Assembly: GCA_041398965.1 (NCBI GenBank)
Contig: JAWKTT010000030.1
Span: 1 to 58,931, forward strand
Source of the DNA: JAWKTT01 sp041398965
GTDB taxonomy: Bacteria > Planctomycetota > Planctomycetia > Planctomycetales > Planctomycetaceae
Length of the DNA: 58,931 nucleotides
Reading direction: 5' to 3'
Shown here: positions 29,334 through 36,682 of the stretch, one piece after another
How positions within the stretch are numbered: position 1 is the first letter of the stretch
How the letters are laid out: every line of letters begins with the position of its first letter
Notes under the pieces: generated by a model
Told to the model about the DNA's origin: nothing
What the model saw: the letters and a program-made list of their open reading frames with translations, nothing else
Databases searched by the model: none
Position numbers and translations under genes: made by a program

Positions 29334-30101
29334 TCAGTGAAGGCGACCAACATATCGCAGTAACTCGGTGAAGAAGTCGGCATACAGGTTGCCAACTTCG
29401 ATGGCGGGAGCGTCTGGGGCTTGAGCCGACACACGACTGTCCCCCCAGTCGACCAGTGGGCCGACCCAGTGGGGGGCAATATCAGTTGCCATTGCGGCTG
29501 TGATTCCGGTGCCGTGTCGACCGATAACCAACAATGGATCGCTCCACAAGGGAGAAAGTTCGATCGTTTGTCGACCGGGGCCATCTTGACGCACTGCTTG
29601 ATAACGGTCTGCAACCAGCAGTAATTCCCCGTCGGGCTTGGGGGTGAAGCGATTGTAGCCTCCGATCAATGGGGGGCGGGTGTTCCATGGAAACGGGTCG
29701 GTTAGAGGGTGTGGCTGATGTGGGCGAATGAAGACCGGTTGGTCTACGTTCTGTCGATCATCGGAGTCTGCGATCTCGACCGGAAGAACCTCTCCGATGG
29801 GGGTGTCGTTCCAGTTTCCGCCACAGCCAAAGTAGGATTCCCAGCCCCCCAGCATCAACAGCCCGCAGCCTTGTTCGACCCGGGAGACGATCTGTTGCTG
29901 CAACTCGATGCTTGCTTGCTGGGCCGGATAGTCGCTGAAGATGACCAACTGGAGGTCATCCATGAGATGCGACGATGTCAGTGGGAGGTGACTCGGCAGA
30001 TAGCTCCAGTTCCAGCCGGCCCGAGTGATCAGCCCGGCAAGGTAAGCGGCAGCCGAGTCGAGCGTTGTGTCGCCGCAATACAGGATTGATGGTCCGGGCA
30101 T
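29334..30101 (-). CDS. Putative glutamine amidotransferase (PF07090-like)
   Basis: A 255-residue cytosolic protein similar to the putative glutamine amidotransferase group PF07090. The text LLMLGGWESYFG (about 81-92), then GNWNDTPIGEVLPVEI, and HPLTDPFPW are characteristic. The class I amidotransferase Cys-His-Glu triad is not visible in usual form: the position after the nucleophile strand reads GGWESY rather than GxCxG, so it may bind rather than hydrolyse. The N-terminus SILYCGDTTLDSAAAYLAGLI is also typical. It starts 5 bp after the nusB stop, so both are probably one transcript. Confidence 0.72.
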   Translation of the reverse strand: MPGPSILYCGDTTLDSAAAYLAGLITRAGWNWSYLPSHLPLTSSHLMDDLQLVIFSDYPAQQASIELQQQIVSRVEQGCGLLMLGGWESYFGCGGNWNDTPIGEVLPVEIADSDDRQNVDQPVFIRPHQPHPLTDPFPWNTRPPLIGGYNRFTPKPDGELLLVADRYQAVRQDGPGRQTIELSPLWSDPLLVIGRHGTGITAAMATDIAPHWVGPLVDWGDSRVSAQAPDAPAIEVGNLYADFFTELLRYVGRLH

Positions 30102-30106
30102 CTCGT

Positions 30107-30532
30107 CTACTCCGGTTTTTTGTCGTTGGCCCGTTTCTCGGGGGGAACTAACTTGTCAAGAATTCCATTACAGAAGGCGGATGAGTTTTCGTTTCCAAAC
30201 TTCTTCGCGACGTCGAGGGCTTCGTCAATGACGATGCGATGGGGAGTGTCTGTCTGAAGGAGTTCGTACGCACCCATTCGCAAGACATTCCGATCAGTCG
30301 GAGCCATGCGGAACAGCTTCCAGTTTGCGGCGACATCTTGAATGCGGACGTCGAGGTCGTCCCGATGCTCGCGGGTGCCGAGGAAGATGTCCCAAGCGAA
30401 ACTCGCCAGTTCTGGCTCTTTGAGTTGCTCGATGATCATCTGCTTGACAGTTTGATGGTCAATGTCCGGATTGAGATCGACCAGATACAACATCTGGGCC
30501 ACCACTTCGCGGGCCTTCGTACGACGGGACAT
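30107..30532 (-). CDS. nusB: Transcription antitermination factor NusB
   Basis: A 141-residue all-helical RNA-binding protein that pairs with NusE (ribosomal protein S10) on boxA to allow rRNA transcription elongation. Family motifs are RTKAREVVAQMLYLVD (about 3-18), FAWDIFLGTREHRDDLD, and the C-terminal APTDRNVLRMGAYELLQTD with AIDEALDVAKKFG-like text (VIDEALDVAKKFGNENS). The length is normal. It follows ribH by 199 bp on the same strand, a very common bacterial order, and is followed immediately by an amidotransferase-like gene. Confidence 0.95.
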   Translation of the reverse strand: MSRRTKAREVVAQMLYLVDLNPDIDHQTVKQMIIEQLKEPELASFAWDIFLGTREHRDDLDVRIQDVAANWKLFRMAPTDRNVLRMGAYELLQTDTPHRIVIDEALDVAKKFGNENSSAFCNGILDKLVPPEKRANDKKPE

Positions 30533-30731
30533 AACTCATCACATTCAAACAGAGAAGTAATTCAAGAAAATCAAATGGACAACGCGAGACATCGTCACTT
30601 GGCATCCATGTAGATGGCCCGGGTCGACGGCCCGGACGACCGAGACGTCGCTTCGAAAGTCACAGCCGCCGTTAACAGTGTCGCACAGAAACAACTTCAG
30701 CACGAGCGACCGCCGGGCGACTTGATCTTGT

Positions 30732-31199
30732 TTACGGGAGCTTCGGCAGCAGGTTGACCATTTCGATGGCAGCGAGGGCCGCTTCGTTCCCCTTGTTTCC
30801 CGCCTTCCCCCCCGCACGGTCGATCGCCTGATCCATCGAGTGGACGGTCAGAACTCCGAACAGGACCGGAACTCCCGAGTCCAAGCCGATCTGCATGAGA
30901 GCCGAGGCCATGGGGGCGTTGATGTATTCGTGATGCGAGGTCTCTCCCTGAATGACGGCACCGAGGCAGATGACTGCTTGATGTTGCCCTCCATGAGCCA
31001 ATCGCTTCGCGGCAAGCGGAATCTCGAACGAGCCGGGGACCCAAACGATGGAAATCTGATCGTCGGGAGCACCGTGTCGTCTCAGCGTCGACATTGCCCC
31101 TTCGAGCAATCGGGTCGTAATCAGATCGTTAAACCGCGACACGACGATCGCAAACGATTCTTTGCCAGTCAACAACAGCGACGCTTCCAAAGTAGGCAT
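30732..31199 (-). CDS. ribH: 6,7-dimethyl-8-ribityllumazine synthase
   Basis: A 155-residue enzyme of riboflavin synthesis that condenses the aminouracil intermediate with 3,4-dihydroxybutanone phosphate. It forms pentamers or icosahedral shells. Motifs are IVVSRFNDLITTRLLEGA (about 19-36), WVPGSFEIPLAAKRLA (about 53-68), CLGAVIQGETSHHEYI (the His-rich active-site segment) and LTVHSMDQAIDRAG. The start is set at ATG 31199 because the length then equals the family norm; an open frame runs a further 46 codons upstream but has no similarity. No FMN riboswitch was recognised in the ~120 bp upstream. Confidence 0.95.
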   Translation of the reverse strand: MPTLEASLLLTGKESFAIVVSRFNDLITTRLLEGAMSTLRRHGAPDDQISIVWVPGSFEIPLAAKRLAHGGQHQAVICLGAVIQGETSHHEYINAPMASALMQIGLDSGVPVLFGVLTVHSMDQAIDRAGGKAGNKGNEAALAAIEMVNLLPKLP

Positions 31200-31524
31200 G
31201 ACAACACAAACAGGGACAGGGAGACAGACCCAAGCCGACGCAACACATCGGCAGCCAAAGTCCCAGCGTGGCATCGACAGCGACAGAATGCAAGTGATGA
31301 TGTTTGAGGAAAGCTGGTTTGGGTGCATTCCCCACATTGCATCACCCCGAACCGGAGGCGTCAGCCGACGCGAAACTCCTTCTCCCCCGGAGACGACGTG
31401 CCGACTTCAATCAGCGTTCCCACGGGGGGAGAAGGTCGGGTTGAGGGGGTGAACAGTGACCTTCAATTCGGCGAATTCGCTTAATCGATGCCACTTCGAA
31501 TCCCCCTCACCCCGGCCCTCTGAT

Positions 31525-31537
31525 ATGGAAGGACCGG
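31525..31537 (+). repeat. IS subterminal inverted repeat, transposase 3' side
   Basis: ATGGAAGGACCGG, 3 nt inside the element's end at 31522. It is the exact reverse complement of the copy at 33215-33227. Confidence 0.8.
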
Positions 31538-31930
31538 TCAAGTGTGGGGGGGGGCTTTTTCTGTTTGACTGAAAGGGGGGCGTCAGGTCATGATTTTCTC
31601 CTGGGGATGGCAGCGGGCCGGTGGGGGTGGGAGACTGGCACTCTGAGATACGCGGGTTGGTTACCGCAAGGCAAGGTTTCGTCTGGGAGGAACCTCAGTC
31701 TCCAGGACGAGCGTGTTCCTGTGAAGGAATGCTCAAGAGGGCATCGAGGGTGCTTCCCGTTCGTCGGTCTCCACACCGCCACGGCGTCGCTGTCGTCTCC
31801 TTGGGGGGCAGTCGGTTGTTGTCATCGTTGTCTCTTCGCAGACATCTCACAACATCATCCTACAAAGAATAATCTCTGGCAAATGATGCTGTCGTATCGA
31901 TGTAACATTATCCTAGTTAGAACATCATCG

Positions 31931-33136
31931 TCACAATTCTGTTGGGAGTGGTGTCTGTTCGCGTTTCGTGTGTTGCTGTTTGTCACGATCATGCTTCGCC
32001 CGTTTTGAGGTCGCTGGTGGGGAAGTCTGTTCGCGATGCAGACGCTGCGTGGTGATCGCGGCGGACCACAGGAACCCCGCCAACTCGCGGGCCAGCGCGG
32101 TGACGATCTTCGTGGCAGACTTCTTGATTCGCTGCAACTTCGGCGAGCGTTTTCGCAGTCGTCGCAGCGCGTTGTCGGCGATGTCGATGACCTCCTGAGG
32201 CAGACCTTCGCGCCGCTGTAACAGTGCGAGGCTCGCGTTTGGTCGGGCATGATAATAGTGCCAGGCTGCTTCGATCAGCAGACGTCGCACCATGGCGGTT
32301 GCCGCTCTTGGTGATCCCACCCTGACGACGTGTTGGACCGCTCGACGCTTCGCTGGGAACCAAGCCGACAAACGACATGAACTTCGCCGCTTGTCGGGAA
32401 TCGTTCAAAGTCGCCAATCTCTGCGACAATTCCGACGGCCGTCAACTCCTGAATTCCGCAGAACGCCTGCAAGTTCTGCACCAGCGGGCCGAGTCGCCAG
32501 TCGGCCAGTGCGTCATGGATGTCGGCGTTGAGTCGGGTGATGCGGGACTGGGCTTGGTCTGCCGTGGCGATGGCGTCGGCCAACAGTTGATTCTGTGCTT
32601 CGAAGTCAAACGTCTGCCGACGAATCCACGACCAGTGCGTCTTGGTCCAATGCGAAACACCTTCGGTGAAGCGTCGTCCCTGACGCAACAGAAACTCGAG
32701 TAACTGCTGCCGGATGCGCCGTTCGCAAAGACGAGCATCATCCCGCACGCACCAAGTCGCGGATCGCTTCGGTCGCGGCATCGGGAATCCAGATGGTCAC
32801 CAAGTCGCCCGATCGCAAGAAGTGGGCCAGCCTCTTGGCATCGCGTCGATCCGTCTTCACGCGACTCAGCTGCTGCGGCACCATCGACGGCGAAATGACC
32901 ACACAGTCCACCCCCTTCTCCTCTAAGAACCTTTGCAACCCATACCCCGTCGGCCCCGCCTCGTAACAGACCTTTAACGAACCAAGCGGCCCCAAAGTTC
33001 GCAACAACTTCAACACCCGCGCTTCATCGAACGGCAACCGCTCAAGAACCTGCGCCGCCGCATCCCCCACATCGGCAACCGCCACCGAAATCGAATCTTT
33101 ATGGACATCAAGCCCCACGTATCGTAACGTCATCAT
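31931..33136 (-). pseudogene. IS110/IS1111-type transposase, three frameshifts
   Basis: The reading begins at ATG 33136 with MMTLRYVGLDVHKDSISVAV, the N-terminal catalytic (DEDD, RuvC-like) domain of IS110-family transposases, and goes on through YEAGPTGYGLQRFLEEKGVD and VKTDRRDAKRLAHFLRSGDL. Three lesions break it. Near 32745 two bases seem lost between RDLVRA and RDDARLCERR. Near 32388 one base is gained between FERFPT and AAKFMSFVGLVPSEASSG (which carries the conserved Ser region). Near 32293 one base is gained before VRRLLIEAAWHYY. The net change is zero, so the C-terminus (ELAGFLWSA) is back in the first frame. The protein cannot be made intact. Confidence 0.85.
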
Positions 33137-33214
33137 CGGACCAGCCTCACTGTTATGGCTCTGGAAATCGGGAACAGCAATCACCCAAATTCTAACCCAC
33201 GCACCCAGTGATCG

Positions 33215-33227
33215 CCGGTCCTTCCAT
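33215..33227 (-). repeat. IS subterminal inverted repeat, transposase 5' side
   Basis: CCGGTCCTTCCAT, 4 nt inside the element's end at 33231 and 79-91 bp upstream of the transposase start. It pairs with 31525-31537. Confidence 0.8.
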
Positions 33228-33563
33228 TCTGTCTCCCCCGCTGGAAAGTCCTTTGAAATAGGAACGTCGATAGCGGGGGAGAGGGAGAGGCTGACAACAA
33301 AGATCACCCGTTGGCGAGGATCACAATCCGGGGAATGCACCCCGCTGGTTTCAAGATTCAGAAGTAAAGGTTCAGAGGAGGCGAGTGAAGGAGGATACCA
33401 ACGGGCATCGACAGCATCAGACCATGGCCACCTCCCTGTCTCCAGCCCCCTTTCCCCTGTATCCTAAATCCAGAAACGTCCCTCATCCTTCATCTTTGCT
33501 TCCTAGAGTATCCCAAATCTCCACTCCGAATTCACCGTTCCACCCCTATTCCAAAGGCTTTTC

Positions 33564-35042
33564 GTGCGTTGGCCGATTCGTAATCAGATTCTCCTTCCGT
33601 TTGCCACATTGCAGGTGCTGGCTCTCGTGGGGTTGACGGTCTACTCCTCCTGGCTGGGAGTGAGTCAGGTCGAGGCGGACATTACGTCTCGGTTAACGAA
33701 GGTGCATTCGACGCTAGAGACGGCAAGCTTCCCACTGACCCCGGCTGTGCTCGATCAGTTGAAACAGCTTTCCGGTGCAGAGTTTGTGGTGATGGACGCA
33801 AACAGTCGTGTGACGCATTCGACCCTGGGGATGACGGCATCACTCACCGATGTGGTTAATAAGTCGCAGGGAAACCAACTCGGCCCAAATCTCACGGGGG
33901 CCCAGGAGACACTGTCCATTGGCAGCGATCGGTATTTTGCCGCGAGAGTGCAGCCCCGTCGATCGGGACCTAAACAGAGTGTCGTCCTACTCTACTCGGA
34001 GGCCCGCTGGCAAACTGCGCGGCGAGAAGCCATCCTCCCGCCACTCATCATTGGTTCCCTGCTCCTGCTGCTGACGATGACCGCATCGGTCTGGATCGCT
34101 CGTCGGCTCGGAGGGCGAATTCAACATGTCGAACGCCAAGTCTCTCGCATCGCCGCCGGTGACTTTGCTCCACTCTCAATCGGAGATGTCAATGATGAGT
34201 TACAAGACCTCTCCCAAGCCATCAATCGGATGGCGGTCATCTTGGACGAATCGTTTCGAAATGTCCGCCAAACCGAACGCTCCGCGCTATTGACGCAACT
34301 CGTCGGCGGACTCGCCCATCAATTAAGAAATGCACTCACCGGAGCACGGCTCTCCGTCCAACTGCATCAACGACACTGCCCACTCTGTCAGACCACGACC
34401 AATAGAGACGCGAAACTAGGTGACCCGAAACATCATGATGATGAAGAGGCCCTCGACATCGCCCTGCAACAGTTGCGACTGACAGAAGAACAGATCAAGT
34501 CCTTGTTGCGGGTCACTCGGGGGGAAACACGGACCGCAGTGGCGGGGGACCTCGGGACGATTCTCGCCGAGACCGTCGCTCTGGTGCAGCCGGTTTGTCG
34601 ACATCAGGGGATTGAACTTCAGAGTGCCGGAACCGAGTTGGCCGCTCAGTTTCCGGATGCCGACGCACTCCGAGCGGCTGTGCTCAACCTCGCGATGAAT
34701 GCGATCGAGGCGGCTGGCCCCGGCGGTCGCGTCGAGATTGTCGCAGTCCCGTCCCAAGAGAGTATCATCATTGAAGTTCGCGACAACGGACCCGGCTTTC
34801 CTTCGGAATCAACCGACCAACTCTTCACGCCGTTCTACTCGACGAAGCCCGAAGGGGTCGGGCTGGGGTTGTCGTTGGTCATGCAATGTGCCCAAGATTG
34901 CGGTGGGAGTCTCTCCGCCCATCGCGTCGACATGCAAACAATTTTTCGGTTGACGTTAGCACTTCCGAAAGGGATCGCCTCCCATAGCGACGTTGTCAAT
35001 GTCGAGATGTCATCGCCCGTGTCAGAAGAGGAACCGTCATGA
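33564..35042 (+). CDS. Membrane sensor histidine kinase with Cys/His-rich insert
   Basis: A 492-residue sensor kinase. One helix is at about 8-30, a sensor region at 31-155 (GAEFVVMDANSRVTHSTLG), and a second helix at about 156-178, followed by HAMP (about 180-232). The phospho-accepting site is His252 in GLAHQLRNALTG. The two dimerisation helices are separated by an unusual segment with HQRHCPLCQ (268-276) and KHHDDEE near 289-295, which could bind metal. The ATPase domain has NLAMNAIEAA (N-box), DNGPGFP (G1) and GVGLGLSLV (G2). Start is GTG at 33564. The stop overlaps the next ATG (ATGA), so it is coupled to the response regulator. Confidence 0.93.
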   Translation: MRWPIRNQILLPFATLQVLALVGLTVYSSWLGVSQVEADITSRLTKVHSTLETASFPLTPAVLDQLKQLSGAEFVVMDANSRVTHSTLGMTASLTDVVNKSQGNQLGPNLTGAQETLSIGSDRYFAARVQPRRSGPKQSVVLLYSEARWQTARREAILPPLIIGSLLLLLTMTASVWIARRLGGRIQHVERQVSRIAAGDFAPLSIGDVNDELQDLSQAINRMAVILDESFRNVRQTERSALLTQLVGGLAHQLRNALTGARLSVQLHQRHCPLCQTTTNRDAKLGDPKHHDDEEALDIALQQLRLTEEQIKSLLRVTRGETRTAVAGDLGTILAETVALVQPVCRHQGIELQSAGTELAAQFPDADALRAAVLNLAMNAIEAAGPGGRVEIVAVPSQESIIIEVRDNGPGFPSESTDQLFTPFYSTKPEGVGLGLSLVMQCAQDCGGSLSAHRVDMQTIFRLTLALPKGIASHSDVVNVEMSSPVSEEEPS

Positions 35043-36493
35043 GTCGCGTGCTGATCGTTGATGACGAACCGGCAATCTGCTGGGCCTTTCAACGGGCGTT
35101 GACAGACGAAGGGCTCGAAGTCAAGACGATGCCGACCGCCGAAGGGGCGTTGGAACTGATGCCCGAATTCAACCCCGATCTGGTCGTACTCGACGTCCGA
35201 CTCCCCGGCCTCGACGGTCTTTCGGCTCTTGCACGCATTCGCAAGCTTGCCCCCACACTCCCCGTACTGGTGATGACCGCGTTCGGCAACCTCGACACGG
35301 CGGTTCAAGCGATTAGCCAAGGTGCGTGCGAGTACCTTACCAAGCCGTTCGACCTCGAAGATGCCGTCTGTATCGTCAAGCAAATTCTCACCGCATCACA
35401 GTCGACAACATCAGCAACTGACGACCCCGTTGCGAGTTCAAACTCCGGGAATTCGGCAACTGGCAGCGTCAATGTGACGGGGGGTAGTGAGTCGCCGCTG
35501 AGCGGGTTGCTGCTCGGTCAATCGCCCAAGATGCAGGCGATCTTTCGACGAATAGCAATCGTCGTCGAGCACGATGTTCCGGTCCTCATCAGTGGCGAAA
35601 GTGGGACAGGAAAAGAACTTGTCGCGATGGCGATACATCGTTACGGACCACGTGCCGACGGCCCGTTTATCCCGGTCTGTCTCCCCGCACTCCCCGACAA
35701 TCTGATTGAAAGCGAACTCTTCGGACACGCGAAGGGGGCTTTCACGGGGGCCGATGCCGGGCGACCGGGACTCCTCACGCTCGCCCATCAGGGAACCGCC
35801 TTTCTTGACGAAATGGGGGACATCCCGCTCGCCATGCAGGTGAAGCTACTGCGAGTGTTGGAGACAAGGCAGGTGCTGCCTGTCGGATCGGGAAAATTGC
35901 AGACGTCGAATTTCCGTCTCCTTGCCGCGACGAATCGGAACCTCGAAGCTCTTGTTGCCGCGGGGGAGTTTCGGGCCGACTTGTATCATCGTCTGAACGT
36001 CTTTCGCATCGAACTCCCTCCACTCCGCGAACGCGATGATGACGTCATCCTGCTGGCGAAACATTTCCTCTCGACGCTGAAAGGCCCATCGGCCAGTTTT
36101 TCCGAGAGGATGCTCGCTGAACTCCGCCATCGACCGTGGTATGGAAACGTCCGCGAACTGAAACATGCGATCGAACATGCCGCCATCCTCTCTCGGTCCA
36201 ACGTATTGGAGCCAGAGTCTCTTCCCCCCGCGGCACCACAGCTTGACAATCAAGTCGGCACCCCGGGCAGCCTTTCGGCAGCGTGCGTCGAGTGGTTCCA
36301 CAAGATGATGGATCGTGGTACAACAGAAGGACTGTATGACCAGTTCCTGGAACTCTGCGATCCGATCCTGCTCCGCGAAGCGTTACAACACTCAAACGGC
36401 AACCGCCAGGAAGCCGCCCGCCTCCTAGGCATGCACCGTCAAACCCTCCGCGACCGCCTGAAAAAACATCACCTCGACACCAGCGAAGACTGA
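35039..36493 (+). CDS. Sigma-54-dependent response regulator (NtrC type)
   Basis: A 484-residue transcription activator. The receiver domain (1-118) has acidic residues in VDDEP (8-12) and the phospho-acceptor Asp52 in VVLDVRLPG. A linker of about 35 residues (Ser/Thr/Asn-rich) precedes the AAA+ domain. There, Walker A is GESGTGKE (186-193), the sigma-54 contact loop GAFTGAD (233-239) is intact, and Walker B is AFLDEMGD (254-261). The C-terminal Fis-type helix-turn-helix ends in NRQEAARLLGMHRQTLRDRLKKH. It should open RNA polymerase-sigma54 promoters when phosphorylated by the adjacent kinase. No typical -24/-12 promoter was found in the next gene's upstream region. Confidence 0.95.
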   Translation: MSRVLIVDDEPAICWAFQRALTDEGLEVKTMPTAEGALELMPEFNPDLVVLDVRLPGLDGLSALARIRKLAPTLPVLVMTAFGNLDTAVQAISQGACEYLTKPFDLEDAVCIVKQILTASQSTTSATDDPVASSNSGNSATGSVNVTGGSESPLSGLLLGQSPKMQAIFRRIAIVVEHDVPVLISGESGTGKELVAMAIHRYGPRADGPFIPVCLPALPDNLIESELFGHAKGAFTGADAGRPGLLTLAHQGTAFLDEMGDIPLAMQVKLLRVLETRQVLPVGSGKLQTSNFRLLAATNRNLEALVAAGEFRADLYHRLNVFRIELPPLRERDDDVILLAKHFLSTLKGPSASFSERMLAELRHRPWYGNVRELKHAIEHAAILSRSNVLEPESLPPAAPQLDNQVGTPGSLSAACVEWFHKMMDRGTTEGLYDQFLELCDPILLREALQHSNGNRQEAARLLGMHRQTLRDRLKKHHLDTSED

Positions 36494-36682
36494 CATCCAG
36501 TAGAGTAGCACAGACATTTCCGTCTGCGAGCATCCTAACGGGAGCGACACACAGAACAATGTCCCCGTTTCAGCAAATAGGCTTCAAGACAACTTCTCTG
36601 ATTACCTAACAATCAAGACAAGTGTTCGCGTTGGTGTTGCATAGCGAAGTAACAAACAACCACCCTAACCAGGAAAGACTCA

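Larger units (their letters stand above)
31522..33231 (-). mobile_element. IS110-family element, IS1111 subgroup (decayed)
   Basis: A 1710-bp element containing a frameshifted IS110-type transposase on the minus strand. Subterminal inverted repeats ATGGAAGGACCGG (31525-31537) and CCGGTCCTTCCAT (33215-33227) lie 3 and 4 nt from the ends, the arrangement known for the IS1111 subgroup. The trinucleotide TCT is present at both junctions (31519-31521 and 33232-33234), consistent with a CT core. A 95-bp noncoding segment precedes and a 409-bp segment follows the transposase; the latter is the likely place for a bridge-type guide RNA. Joining the flanks restores a 14-bp inverted repeat, which fixes the boundaries well. 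Confidence 0.8.
31321..33342. repeat. MITE-like palindromic element, split by an IS
   Basis: Terminal inverted repeats GGGTGCATTCCCC (31321-31333) and GGGGAATGCACCC (33330-33342) match perfectly over 13 bp. Similarity continues imperfectly inward (ATTG, then ATC, then CGAACCGG/CAACGGG-like). Between them are two internal hairpins: CCTTCTCCCCC (31378-31388) / GGGGGAGAAGG (31425-31435), and TCTCCCCCGCT (33232-33242) / AGCGGGGGAGA (33272-33282). Without the inserted IS (31522-33231), the element would be about 310 bp and non-coding. No transposase of its own is present. Confidence 0.65.

Noticed and set aside
31200..31320. FMN riboswitch before ribH
   Set aside because: The conserved FMN-aptamer core sequences are not seen in the upstream region.
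36494..36682. Sigma-54 (-24/-12) promoter before the metzincin gene
   Set aside because: The best match, around TTGGTGTTGCAT, has the wrong spacing between the GG and GC elements.
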